The notes below the pieces were generated by a model that saw only the letters and a program-made list of their open reading frames with translations, was not told the DNA's origin and ran no database searches. A DNA stretch of 64,000 bases from positions 62,001-126,000 of the forward strand of contig JAGCUR010000002.1 of assembly GCA_017962745.1 (NCBI GenBank). Direction: 5' to 3'. Within the stretch, counting starts at the first letter, position 1. Each line of letters begins with the position of its first letter. This document shows positions 7,973 to 18,100 of the stretch, in pieces. The stretch comes from Bacilli bacterium (GTDB taxonomy: Bacteria; Bacillota_I; Bacilli_A; ML615J-28; CAG-698). Both the position numbers and the translations under genes were made by a program.

Positions 7973-8470
7973 ATGAACACATCAAGTTCTAGGCGCGTAA
8001 CGTTATTGCGCATTGTGAAACTAGCGGTGATTGCGGCTTTGTATGTAGTGCTAACCGTATTGTTAGCGCCAATTTCGTTTGGTCCAATTCAATTTAGAGT
8101 ATCTGAGATTTTAGTATTGCTTTGTTTCTTTAAAAGAGATTATTGTATTTCTTTAATCTTAGGATGTTTAATCGCTAATCTATTCTCAATTGAACTAGGC
8201 TATATTGATTTAATATTTGGTACTTTGCATACAGCAATAAGCGTAATCCTAATATCTTTCACTAAGAAGAATATGTTTATAGCATCTTTATGGCCAACAA
8301 TCTTTATGCCAATTATTGCTTTTGAACTTTGGTATTTCTTAGGCTATGAATTCTTTATGACATGGTTAACTTTATCAATCAGTGAATTCATAGTAGTAAG
8401 TATTTTAGGATTTTGGATCTTTTTCTTTATTAGAAAGAACGAAACGCTTGTTAAGTTTATCACTGAGTAA
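7973..8470 (+). CDS. queT: QueT-type queuosine precursor transporter (ECF S component)
   Basis: A 165-residue hydrophobic protein with about five to six membrane segments. The region with SFGPIQFRVSEIL followed by GCLIANLF matches the QueT family, which serves as the substrate-binding S subunit of energy-coupling factor transporters for preQ1 or related 7-deazaguanines. The assignment is strengthened by the preQ1-I riboswitch in its leader, whose pseudoknot includes this gene's ribosome binding site. The general ECF module (EcfA1, EcfA2, EcfT) is not in the window and would be shared. No queuosine biosynthesis gene is adjacent, suggesting salvage. Confidence 0.85.
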   Translation: MNTSSSRRVTLLRIVKLAVIAALYVVLTVLLAPISFGPIQFRVSEILVLLCFFKRDYCISLILGCLIANLFSIELGYIDLIFGTLHTAISVILISFTKKNMFIASLWPTIFMPIIAFELWYFLGYEFFMTWLTLSISEFIVVSILGFWIFFFIRKNETLVKFITE

Positions 8471-8476
8471 AAGAAA

Positions 8477-8503
8477 AGATACTACTTCCGTAGTATCTTT
8501 TTC
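8477..8503. terminator. bidirectional terminator between queT and pepT
   Basis: AGATACTAC (8477-8485) and GTAGTATCT (8490-8498) form a 9-bp stem with a TTCC loop, flanked by A-rich and T-rich tracts usable from both convergent genes. Confidence 0.82.
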
Positions 8504-8506
8504 TTT

Positions 8507-9724
8507 TTATTTTGTAGTTAAAATATTGATTCCAACCATAACGGCCTTTTCCATACCGTCTAAGCTAACATATTCATACTTGCCGTGGTAGTTGCCACCA
8601 CCTGTTCCAAGGTTAGGGGTAATGATTCCATCATATGTAAGTCTAGCACCATCAGTGCCACCTCTTATTGGGGCAAGACCTGGTTCCATACCAGCTTTTT
8701 TAATAGCTGCTTTAGCGCGATCAACAACTTCAGGTTTAGTTGCTACAATATTGTACATATTAAAGTATGAATCTTTAATTGTTATTTCGCATGTCCCTTC
8801 ACCATATTTGGTATTAATTGCTTTTCTTGCTTTTTCAAAATCTTCTTTTTGACTGGCAAACTTACCTAAATCGTGGTTACGAATAATGTATTTCATTTCT
8901 GTCGCTTCCACATTCCCCTTAATCTCATTTAGATGATTAAAGCCTTCATACTTTTCAGTAAACTGTGGACGAGCGAATGGTGATAATAAGTTATCAAATT
9001 CGTTAGCAATCATAATGCTATTTTTCATCTTATCTTTAGCGCTACCTGGATGGATATTAGCACCTTGAATATGGACAAAGGCGCTTGCCGCATTAAAGTT
9101 CTCGCAGTTTATAATGTTTTCTTCATCGCCATCATAAGTATATGCGAAGTCACAAGCAAATCTTTCTAGATCCACATTATCAGCACCTTCCCCAATTTCT
9201 TCATCTGGTGTAAAACAAATTTTGATTTTACCATGAGGAAGGTTAGGGCTAGCTTTTAGATATTTAATGATTTCCATAATGATAGCAATACCGGCTTTAT
9301 CATCAGCACCAAGTAGAGTAGTTCCATCAGTTACAATGATAGTTTCGCCTTTGCGTTTAGCAAGATTAGGAAAATCTTTAACTAACATATTGATATTTAA
9401 TTCTTTATTTAAGACGACATCGCCACCATCATAATTTTCTATTACTTGCGGCTTAACATCTTTGCCGCTCATATCAGGCGCTGTATCCATATGGGCCATA
9501 AGACCGATTGTTGGGAAAGATGAATCAGTTGCATCAAGTGTTGCATAACAATAACATTTATCTGATAAATAAACATCCTTGCAACCTAACTCGTTTAATT
9601 CCTCAATCAATTCTTTAGCTAAAGCGAATTGATGAGATGTAGATGGGTGAAGCCCACTTGTAGGAGATGAGATAGTATCATAACTAACATAGTTCAAAAA
9701 GTTTTTTAATAACGATTGTTTCAT
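8507..9724 (-). CDS. pepT: peptidase T (tripeptide aminopeptidase)
   Basis: A 405-residue M20-family dizinc peptidase. The metal-binding HMDTAPD motif lies near residue 78, the catalytic EEIGEG motif near 175, and the GGTDG motif near 356. PepT cleaves the N-terminal residue from tripeptides in the cytoplasm, completing peptide utilisation. Length matches the family. The start has AAAGGA upstream on the minus strand. Its ATG overlaps the stop codon of yidD (ATGA), so the two are probably one transcript. Confidence 0.93.
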   Translation of the reverse strand: MKQSLLKNFLNYVSYDTISSPTSGLHPSTSHQFALAKELIEELNELGCKDVYLSDKCYCYATLDATDSSFPTIGLMAHMDTAPDMSGKDVKPQVIENYDGGDVVLNKELNINMLVKDFPNLAKRKGETIIVTDGTTLLGADDKAGIAIIMEIIKYLKASPNLPHGKIKICFTPDEEIGEGADNVDLERFACDFAYTYDGDEENIINCENFNAASAFVHIQGANIHPGSAKDKMKNSIMIANEFDNLLSPFARPQFTEKYEGFNHLNEIKGNVEATEMKYIIRNHDLGKFASQKEDFEKARKAINTKYGEGTCEITIKDSYFNMYNIVATKPEVVDRAKAAIKKAGMEPGLAPIRGGTDGARLTYDGIITPNLGTGGGNYHGKYEYVSLDGMEKAVMVGINILTTK

Positions 9725-9987
9725 AATTGGTCCTTTCTAAAAATATCATATACTAAATATTCATATTCTTTTTCGCAAATACTAAATGGAGATGGGTCAT
9801 ATCCCCCTTTACTGAAAGGGTTACACCTCAGGATTCTCCAAATCGTTAAGCCTAAAGCTTTGAAAAAATTATATTTTTCAAAACACTCAAGCGAATAACT
9901 TGAACATGTGGGGATATACTTGCAGCTACCGCGCGATGCCCCACTTTGTTTATACATTTTAATTAGTTTGATAAATAGTTTATTCAT
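9721..9987 (-). CDS. yidD: membrane protein insertion efficiency factor YidD
   Basis: A protein of about 88 residues with the YidD signature: [16 protein letters not shown], then [17 protein letters not shown]. YidD assists YidC-dependent membrane protein insertion. It ends in TGA overlapping the pepT ATG. The start is uncertain. The ATG at 9987 fits the usual family start ([13 protein letters not shown]), but it has no clear ribosome binding site and a TATAAT lies only a few bases upstream, which would give a nearly leaderless mRNA. A TTG at 10038 would add 17 residues. The family is usually next to rpmH/rnpA/yidC or scattered, so its pairing with pepT is not informative. Confidence 0.85.
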   Translation of the reverse strand: MNKLFIKLIKMYKQSGASRGSCKYIPTCSSYSLECFEKYNFFKALGLTIWRILRCNPFSKGGYDPSPFSICEKEYEYLVYDIFRKDQL

Positions 9988-10031
9988 ACATAGATTATAT
10001 GCTAAAGAGGGAGTATTTGCAATCAAGAAGG

Positions 10032-10060
10032 TTGGCAAAAGGCCTAATTAATGATATAAT
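10032..10060 (+). promoter_or_regulatory. promoter of the YtxK-like gene
   Basis: TTGGCA at 10032-10037 and TATAAT at 10055-10060 are separated by 17 bases; a GAGGT ribosome binding site precedes the ATG at 10079. It lies opposite the yidD upstream region, so the two genes are transcribed divergently. Confidence 0.7.
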
Positions 10061-10078
10061 GCATACGCGAGGTAAAAG

Positions 10079-11005
10079 ATGAAACAAGAAAATTACGACT
10101 TTTTTTACGATATTATTGATGAAGCATGTATGCTAATTTGTAGTGAGACTAATTGCAACTACTTAGATGCTTTAATTAGAGTAAGTAAAGATATTATCGA
10201 AGATATCGACGATTCTAGACTTGATGCATCTAGCCTAAATAAATTAGGTGAAATCTATGACCGCCTAAATGAAAGAATCGTATCTAATGAAGATATTAGA
10301 CTAGCTTATAATTTCTTGTTTGTTAAGGCATTAAAGCATGCGAAATATCCACTAGATATTTTGATCCCAGATTCAATTGGCTTACTATTTGCTAACATCA
10401 TTAGAAATTATTATGATTATAATATTAATATGTTAGAGATCAATGCGAAGTGCGCTAGCCTTACTAATACAATCGCAAACTTCTTAGAACTAGATACATA
10501 CTGTTTTGCCCAAGAAGAAGATAGCAAGTTAGCTACAATCGCCAAATATTCTTCAAACATGCAAGACCGCGATTTAGTTGTTTACAATAATAAATTACTA
10601 GATCCTTTGGAAGTAAGCGTTGATACAATCTTTGGTTATTTAGAAAGTAAAACGGAAGATAATACATTTATTCCCTATAAAGCAATTTCTAAATTAATGA
10701 AATATTTAGATGAAGATGGCATCTTCATTTTCTTAATCGATAATGATTTCTTTAGTTATCCAGATTTAAATAACTTTAGAAATTCATTTACGGGTACTTT
10801 GCTTGGTTTACTTATTTTACCGGATACAATGTTTCAAGCAGGTAAAGCAAGAAGCGTATTAATTGGTTCTAAAAAACAAATCAATGATTTTGAAATGATT
10901 GTTATGAATATGCCAAGCTTCGCGGATGCAGTAAAACTAAATGAAGCCATGATGAATATAGAAGCATGGGTTAGAGAGCTATCGCATATCGTTAAAGAAA
11001 ATTAA
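10079..11005 (+). CDS. degenerate YtxK-like (N6-methyltransferase fold) protein
   Basis: A 308-residue protein that resembles the YtxK family found with the competence and acetate kinase genes of Bacillus. An IPDSIGLLF segment at residues 96-104 corresponds to the family's TPDxIG motif, and the C-terminal part has GIFIFLIDNDFF and LLILPDTMF stretches similar to the late strands of N6-adenine methyltransferases. The SAM-binding DPAxGTG motif expected near residues 117-131 is replaced by MLEINAKCASLTN, and no NPPY is seen, so catalysis is doubtful. It may share a transcript with the surface-protein genes starting 54 bases later. The assignment is a distant one. Confidence 0.5.
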   Translation: MKQENYDFFYDIIDEACMLICSETNCNYLDALIRVSKDIIEDIDDSRLDASSLNKLGEIYDRLNERIVSNEDIRLAYNFLFVKALKHAKYPLDILIPDSIGLLFANIIRNYYDYNINMLEINAKCASLTNTIANFLELDTYCFAQEEDSKLATIAKYSSNMQDRDLVVYNNKLLDPLEVSVDTIFGYLESKTEDNTFIPYKAISKLMKYLDEDGIFIFLIDNDFFSYPDLNNFRNSFTGTLLGLLILPDTMFQAGKARSVLIGSKKQINDFEMIVMNMPSFADAVKLNEAMMNIEAWVRELSHIVKEN

Positions 11006-11059
11006 AATAAATAAGAAAATAATAGTGATTTTTTTAAATATATAATTAGGAGGCTAATT

Positions 11060-12973
11060 ATGTTTAAGAAAATCACTTTTTTTATTTTTGCCTTTTTCTT
11101 ATTATATATAGGGCTTTTATCTATTAATAAGGTAAGCGCAAATGAAGAACAAATTATATATTTAGAACTAGGATTAACTGGCTATGATTATGAAATAGAA
11201 GATAGTGTAATCGTAAGTGGGACTATTGATTTTAATAATATTGGTGAATACAAACTTACTTATTTTAATAAAATAACTAAATCGTATTTTGATATTTTAT
11301 ATATAGTAACTGATAGTAGCGATATTAATTATTTTCAAAAGATGATTGAAATAAAGAATACTTCGGCCACCTTTACCCCTAATAATATTATTTATAAAGA
11401 TGGGATAGTGATTATAGCTAGCTATAAGTTAGACCCAGCAAAACTAAATAGCTTAAATGATAAAAAAGCGATGATCAATGTTTATAATGGCACGACTTTA
11501 AGGGCCATGATGACTTATAGTTATTATTCAGAAGTAGTCAAAATGGTTTTTTCCCAAGCCGGTTTTATAGCTCTAGTTAGGTATGATGATAATGGTAAAA
11601 ACCATTTTAAAATAATTGAATATAACTTAAATGGGGAATTTTTAAGAGAATATAGTGTAGCTAGTAATGCATTTGATAAACCGCAAAATATTATAATCGC
11701 TGATGATTATATTTATTTAGTCTTTAATTCATCTTCAAATACGTCCCCTTTCATTTCTAAAATCAGCGGTATCTCAACAGCCTTTATCGCAAAGATTAAT
11801 TACTTGAGTTTTGAAGAAGTAAATTATATTTCATTTGGAAATAATACTTCAAATGAGATAATTGATTCGGTTTACAATGATGATTATTTATATGTAGTCT
11901 TTAAACCATTTGGGAGTGGGGACTTTTTAAAGAAGTTATCAGGATCTAAATTTATCGTTAAACTAGATAAAGATTTACATATTGAAAAATATGTTGAGAC
12001 TGATAATGATGATGGTTATTTTGGTATAAACCTAAATAACGATACTATCTATTTGTTTACATCTGCTAGCCTTCCGACCAACAAAATAACAATATCAGCC
12101 TTCGATCTAGATTTAAATAAAGGGGCTAAACAAGAATTATTTATTAACAATAATGATTATTTAGTAACTAAAATAATAAGTTATTCGAACCATTCTTTAT
12201 TTGTAAATGGCAAAGATAAAGAAGAAGATACGCCTTGCATGCTAGGTGCCATCAATATTGAAAATGGTGAATTTTTGTTTCATCCAGAATTAAAAACAAA
12301 CTTCAAAATTAACAATATTGAAGTAGTAGATAATGTAATTTATTTATATGGGATAAGCGATAAAGATATTATTATTTATGATTATTATTATCTAAATAAT
12401 AAAGAAGATAATCTATTTTTGAATAATTCTTTAGTTGAAGGTGATGTAATTAGCGATACTTTTAGTGAAAATCAGCTATATGGCGCTAACCAAAAAATAG
12501 TTAAATTCAGGATGGGAAATAGCTTTTATATTAAAAAAATAGATTATTATTTGCCCCTAGAATCTTCTATTATGGGTGGGTCTGCTTATGAATTAGGGAC
12601 TAAAATATATGCAAATGGACGCATATATTTAGATGATTTAGAGATCAAAAATGGTTATAGTATTGAAAAAGTTGGTGCTTATTTACTTAAAGTTTATGGG
12701 ACTGATAATGAAGTAGCCTATCTTGAATTTAGTGTAAAACAGATAATTAATGAAGCAACAAGTGCTCCCTTAATAGAAGTAGAATCAGTAGATATTACTA
12801 ATCTAGATTATGAAGAATATAAAGTAAGTGACTTATCGATTAGGGATATAAATATCGCTAGCACCGAAGATAATAATAAACTGGGCGATGTTGGGATTAT
12901 CTTAATAATTCTATCTGCTAGTCTAATTATAGCTTTTATCATACCCGTTACTAAAATAAGAGGTAGGAAATAA
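11060..12973 (+). CDS. large surface protein with signal peptide, Ig-like start and C-terminal membrane anchor
   Basis: A 637-residue protein. Residues 1-27 form a signal peptide with a likely cleavage after VSA. Next comes a segment (GTIDFNNIGEYKLTYF) like DUF5011/HYR-type Ig domains. Residues 80-440 contain recurring short beta-strand motifs (DDYIYLVF, DDYLYVVF, NNDTIYLF), suggesting a beta-propeller-like fold. One hydrophobic helix near residues 610-630 and a basic end (TKIRGRK) anchor it with the bulk outside. I recognise no function. AGGAGG precedes the start. Its TAA overlaps by one base the ATG of a similar protein, so the two form a coupled pair. Confidence 0.65.
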   Translation: MFKKITFFIFAFFLLYIGLLSINKVSANEEQIIYLELGLTGYDYEIEDSVIVSGTIDFNNIGEYKLTYFNKITKSYFDILYIVTDSSDINYFQKMIEIKNTSATFTPNNIIYKDGIVIIASYKLDPAKLNSLNDKKAMINVYNGTTLRAMMTYSYYSEVVKMVFSQAGFIALVRYDDNGKNHFKIIEYNLNGEFLREYSVASNAFDKPQNIIIADDYIYLVFNSSSNTSPFISKISGISTAFIAKINYLSFEEVNYISFGNNTSNEIIDSVYNDDYLYVVFKPFGSGDFLKKLSGSKFIVKLDKDLHIEKYVETDNDDGYFGINLNNDTIYLFTSASLPTNKITISAFDLDLNKGAKQELFINNNDYLVTKIISYSNHSLFVNGKDKEEDTPCMLGAINIENGEFLFHPELKTNFKINNIEVVDNVIYLYGISDKDIIIYDYYYLNNKEDNLFLNNSLVEGDVISDTFSENQLYGANQKIVKFRMGNSFYIKKIDYYLPLESSIMGGSAYELGTKIYANGRIYLDDLEIKNGYSIEKVGAYLLKVYGTDNEVAYLEFSVKQIINEATSAPLIEVESVDITNLDYEEYKVSDLSIRDINIASTEDNNKLGDVGIILIILSASLIIAFIIPVTKIRGRK

Positions 12974-15129
12974 TGGTTAAGCTAATATTATCTTTAATGG
13001 TGGGAATAAGCTTGTTATCACCAAAATATAGCAAGTATTTTATCGAAATAGATGAAGTGGTTTATGAAAGAACTGGTGATCTGGTTTATTTATATGATGA
13101 TAGTTACAAAGTAAAATATAAAGATATTCTAATTTATGAAGCTGCATATTATACCGATTTAACAATCGGTATTTTAAATAACAATATTTATATTTTATTT
13201 AAAGGTGATAATTATACTTTATCTAAATATTCTCTAAGCGGTAATCTAATTAGCTCAATAAATCTATTTAACTGTTATAGTTATCTAGATTTATTAACAA
13301 CCGCTGATTATTTATATTTATATGGCGGTATTGATTTAGATTTATTAAATAGTGAGGCCATAAAAGAAGAAAATAGCTTAACTAATTTTGACCTAGATTT
13401 ACTAACTAAATGTGCCGATTTAGATCATTACCTGCTAGATGGCTTCACCATGAAGCTAAACTTAGATTTAGAGATTGAGGAAATCAATATTTATAAAGGC
13501 AATAAAGAAGAAAAAATATCTAAAATTTATAATATCGATAACAAGTTATACTTAACTGGTAGCAAAGATTATTTAAGCGAAGGAATATATGGAAATGGGG
13601 GATTAACTGAGGCTTACTTTTTAATATTACTAGAAGATAGTGAAATTATCTTAAGAGAAATATATCAAGAAAAGATTATTAACTTAGTAAAAGTTAATAA
13701 TAATTTAGTAGTTTGTACAAAAGATGAAATATATTGTTATGATAGCGATTATTCTTTAGTTTTAAGCCTAAATTTGCCATCTGAATCAATCTTTAGTTAT
13801 GTAACGTTTAATTATTCGCTTTTGGTTATAAGCGAAGATAAAGGATATTTGATTGATTTAGATGATGGGAAGCTGTTAGATAGTTTTGATATAGATGGAT
13901 ATGATTATGTATGCGCTAGTGACTTTCTATATTTTAAAAAAGAAGGTAAACCTTATGTACTTGATTTTTTAGAAGAAGGGTTATTTTTTGATGAAGTAAA
14001 TTATTGTTATTATAGACAGATTGAAGAAATGAATGGGTTATATGGAAAATATATGCTAGTAGATACAATGTATGAACCTTATTTTGATAGATTAGTATAT
14101 GGGGCTTACGATGTTACATATTTTTATAAGTACTCTGATTTAGTGATTGAAAAATGCGGTAAGTGTGTTGTGGAGAGGGAAGCAAATGTTATGGAAGGAG
14201 GAATTTATCCTGCTAATTATCATTTGTTTTTTAGTGGGACCGGCTACCTTGATGGTAAAATGATTTACCAAAATCATGAGCTAGTGGAAGCTAAAGAGTA
14301 CGAACTGGTTTTAGAAGGGACAAATGAAACTAGAACAATTCATTTTAGAGTGGATAGTAATCAAATTAGTTTTACTAATAATATCAATACTAGTTATGAT
14401 TTATATGTTTTAGAAAATGAATATATTAAAGTAGAAATCTCATCTTCAGATAAATTAGAATCAGTCTATGTTAATGATAAGTTATATGATGTAATAAGCG
14501 AAAATGATAAATACTATATTAACTTGCTAGTTTATAGAGGTGATAATGGGTATATAATTAGATATGCGCTAGATGAAGCTGGTAATAAAATACCAATTAA
14601 TTACTTTGTTAAAGTGTTAGGGATTATTGATGGGATAATTGATATTGATACTAATGCATATATTAATAATGAAGATGTAGAAGTTGATTTAATAATTAAT
14701 AGTGGGAATGAATTAATTAGAGTAATTGTTTTAAAAGTATTAAAAGATGGGATTGAAAATATTTATTATTATCCAGTAGGTAATATAAATATTGACCTAC
14801 CTAATTTAGATAGTGCTAATTTTAATTTATATTTAGGTTTATATAATGGATCAACTAGTTATGATTTAATAAAAGTATTTGAAGGGATGGTAGATGATAG
14901 CCTATACCTAGAAGTAGAGATTAAAAGCAAGCAAGAATTTATCGAAGAGTTAGCTTTTAAGATAAATAAAAATAAAGGGATTAGTTATATTGAAGTAGGT
15001 GATAATTATATTAATTTAGCCAAAACTAAGAATTATAAATTAATTATCATATTTTCTTGCATTAGCATTTTAATAAGTATTATTATCTTAACTACAAGAT
15101 ATAAAAAGAAGATTAAAAAAAATAAGTAA
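12973..15129 (+). CDS. large single-pass surface protein, partner of the preceding gene
   Basis: A 718-residue protein with a short hydrophobic N-terminus that may be a weak signal peptide. A long extracellular region follows with repeated strand motifs such as NNNIYILF, ADYLYLYGG and IDNKLYLTGS, again propeller-like. A C-terminal membrane helix (about residues 690-712) precedes a lysine-rich tail (RYKKKIKKNK). The middle holds a Cys pair (KCGKCVV near residue 396). Base use is very AT-rich, with many ATA and TTA codons, unlike the ribosomal genes. It starts on the last base of the preceding stop codon. Its topology and style match the neighbour, so they may form a complex. No known family is recognised. 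Confidence 0.6.
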   Translation: MVKLILSLMVGISLLSPKYSKYFIEIDEVVYERTGDLVYLYDDSYKVKYKDILIYEAAYYTDLTIGILNNNIYILFKGDNYTLSKYSLSGNLISSINLFNCYSYLDLLTTADYLYLYGGIDLDLLNSEAIKEENSLTNFDLDLLTKCADLDHYLLDGFTMKLNLDLEIEEINIYKGNKEEKISKIYNIDNKLYLTGSKDYLSEGIYGNGGLTEAYFLILLEDSEIILREIYQEKIINLVKVNNNLVVCTKDEIYCYDSDYSLVLSLNLPSESIFSYVTFNYSLLVISEDKGYLIDLDDGKLLDSFDIDGYDYVCASDFLYFKKEGKPYVLDFLEEGLFFDEVNYCYYRQIEEMNGLYGKYMLVDTMYEPYFDRLVYGAYDVTYFYKYSDLVIEKCGKCVVEREANVMEGGIYPANYHLFFSGTGYLDGKMIYQNHELVEAKEYELVLEGTNETRTIHFRVDSNQISFTNNINTSYDLYVLENEYIKVEISSSDKLESVYVNDKLYDVISENDKYYINLLVYRGDNGYIIRYALDEAGNKIPINYFVKVLGIIDGIIDIDTNAYINNEDVEVDLIINSGNELIRVIVLKVLKDGIENIYYYPVGNINIDLPNLDSANFNLYLGLYNGSTSYDLIKVFEGMVDDSLYLEVEIKSKQEFIEELAFKINKNKGISYIEVGDNYINLAKTKNYKLIIIFSCISILISIIILTTRYKKKIKKNK

Positions 15130-15159
15130 TTATGTTATACTTAATTTATGAGGTAAGGT

Positions 15160-18100
15160 ATGGAATTTGTAAATTTATATGTCCAAACTGAATATTCTAT
15201 TTTATCATCAGCTATAAGGCTTGATGATTATTTTAAGTATGCAAAAGCAAATGGGCTAAATGAAATAGCAATTTGTGATAGCGATATGTATGGCGCATAT
15301 AAATTCTACTTAGGATGTATTAAGAATAACCTTAAACCAATTATTGGTATGGCCTTAAATATAGCATCAAAGAACGAGGCCCAAGACGTCATTCTTTTAT
15401 ATGCATATAATTATGAAGGCTATATTAATTTATGCCACCTAGCAACAATTGCTCATCTTGAAGGCTTTGGAGCTGATAAATATTCAGTTTTAGCTAAACA
15501 CGCTAAAGGCATAATTGCTATTTTACCGGGAAGTGAATCAGCAGTTCTTAGAGAATTTAGAAAAGATAGTAATAATAAAGAATTAGTTGATAATTTATTA
15601 TTTATTAAAGGGATCTTTGAACATTTTTATATTGGATTAATGGTTCAAAACATCTCCGAAAAAGAAATGTTTGGCGGCTTATATGTATTAGCTCGCGCTA
15701 ATAACATTAAAATGGTTGCTTTACATAAAACATGTTATTTAGAAAAAGAAGATTTAGAAGTTTATAAAGTAGTTAAAAAAATTAGCCAAATTGGTAATGG
15801 CAATACGCAATATAACTTTAACCAAAAAGAAGAAAATGGTTTTTATTTAAATAATGATTTAGCTAATTTCATGTACATTAATTACCCTGATCTACTTGAT
15901 GCAAGTTGCGAGATTAGTAATTTATGTAATTTAGAAATTAAAAAAGATGGTTATCATTTCCCTAAATACGTACTACCTGATGGAAGTGATATCGATAGTA
16001 AAGAATATTTAGCAGATCTTGCTAAGATCGGGCTAAATAAAAGGTTAGCTAGTAAGAAGCTAGATAACGAACAAATAAATGTTTATAAAAATAGATTGTT
16101 ATACGAACTAGATGTTATTAGCAAAATGGGCTTTTGCGATTATTTCTTAATCGTTTATGATTATGTAAGGTTTGCCAAGACTAATAATATCTTAGTAGGA
16201 CCAGGTAGAGGCTCGGCAGCTGGAAGCCTAGTTAGTTATGTCTTAGGAATAACTAATACGGATCCAATTGAGTATAATTTATTATTCGAAAGATTTTTAA
16301 ATCCAGAACGTATCAGTATGCCTGATATCGATGTGGACTTCCCGGATGATGCGAGAGAGAAAATATATCACTACTTAATTGAAAAATATGGGGCTAAAAA
16401 AGTAGCCCATATCGGTACATTTGGTACATTTAAGCCAAGAAGTGCGATCCGTGATGTAGCGAAAGTAATGGGCATCAAGGATTCCACATTAAAAACAATT
16501 AATAACTATATTCCGCAGTATAATAGCCCAAGTCTTGATTCGATTGCCCAAGGGGTAATAGATATCAAGAAGATGATTATGGGTAATGATGATATTAAGA
16601 ATCTATTTTACTTAGCTAGTAAAATTGAAAATATGCCGCGTAATATCTCGATTCATGCATCAGGGGTTGTAATTGGTGATGAAGACTTAGATTTATATAC
16701 ACCACTATCTAGGGGTAGTGATGGTGTCTATCAAACTGAGTATGAAGCTAGCGATATCGAATCAATTGGCCTAGTCAAGATGGATATTTTAAGTTTATCT
16801 AACTTAAATACTATTACAAAGATTGTTAGGGATGTGGAAGAGAAAACGGGGAAGAAGATTGATTTATATAAAATCAGTTATAACGATCCAAATGTCTTCA
16901 AGCTAATGGCAAGTGGGGATACGGATGGTATTTTCCAATTTGAAAGTAGCGGTATGCGTAAACTTTTAAAAGAATTAAAAGTTAGTAGTTTAGAAGATAT
17001 GATTATTGCGAATGCGATTTATCGTCCAGGCCCTCAGGATATGATCCCGACTCTAATCAAACGTAAATTTGGTCAAAGTTATAAAGGAATTGATCCTTCA
17101 ATTGATGATATCTTAGCACCAACTTATGGAATTGTTATTTTCCAAGAACAAATATTGTTAATTGCCCAAAAATATGCTGGCTTTACTTTAGGTCAAGCAG
17201 ACTTACTTAGAAGAGCAGTATCAAAGAAAAAAGCAGAAGAGTTACTTAATATGCGTGAAGCATTCTTAAAAGGAGCTTTTAATAAAGGGCACATGCTAGA
17301 TGATGCTAATAAAATTTACGATTATATCGTTAAATTTGGTGATTATGGCTTTAATAGAAGCCATGCGGCAGTATATTCAATTGTTGCTTATCAAATGGCA
17401 TATTTAAAAACTCATTATTATCCATTCTTTATGAGTACATTGATGGAGGCAAGCTTGTCTGATAAAGACACACTTAATAATTATTTTTCATCTTTGAGAC
17501 AAAGAAGATATAATATTTTACCGCCTGATATCAATGTTTCATCAACTGTTTTTGAAGTAAGAGGTAATGATATTTATTATCCTTTACAAGGGGTAAAAGA
17601 AATATCAGCTGGCGTTGCTAAAGACATCTTAAAGATCAAAGAGAATGGCATCTTTTTAAATTATGAAGATTTTGTTATTCGTACTAAAGAATTATTAAAT
17701 AAAAAGATGGTTATTAGTCTTGCTAATAGTGGGGCATTTGATTCATTTAATATTACAAGAAAAGCGGCTAATGAAGAATACGATAATATCATTAGGATGA
17801 GTTTATTTAGTAGAGTAGGCGATAAGATCGAAGATACTTCATATTCAAATATTGAATACGACCTTTCTACAATCTCCGAAAATGAAAGAAATGCTTTAGG
17901 TTTTAATCTAAAATATGATGAGTTTATTAAATATAAAGAACTAGCAGCAAGCGTTGGTGCTACTAGACTAATTGATGTCAAGATTGGTAAAAACTTAGTA
18001 ATAGCAAAAGTAGATAGTATTAGTGAATATAATTCCAAAGGTGGCTTAATGGCTTTCATTAAAATTAGTGATTCATCAGCTAGCCACGATGTTACTATTT

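Noticed and set aside
8585-8852. Plus-strand open frames opposite pepT
   Set aside because: They are antisense to a conserved peptidase and show no start signals.
11041-11046. TATAAT just before the surface-protein gene at 11060 as a promoter
   Set aside because: Transcription would begin inside the ribosome binding site and no -35 is visible; it is probably AT-rich background.
17661-18059. Minus-strand open frame opposite dnaE
   Set aside because: It is fully contained in dnaE on the other strand and has a composition expected of an antisense shadow.
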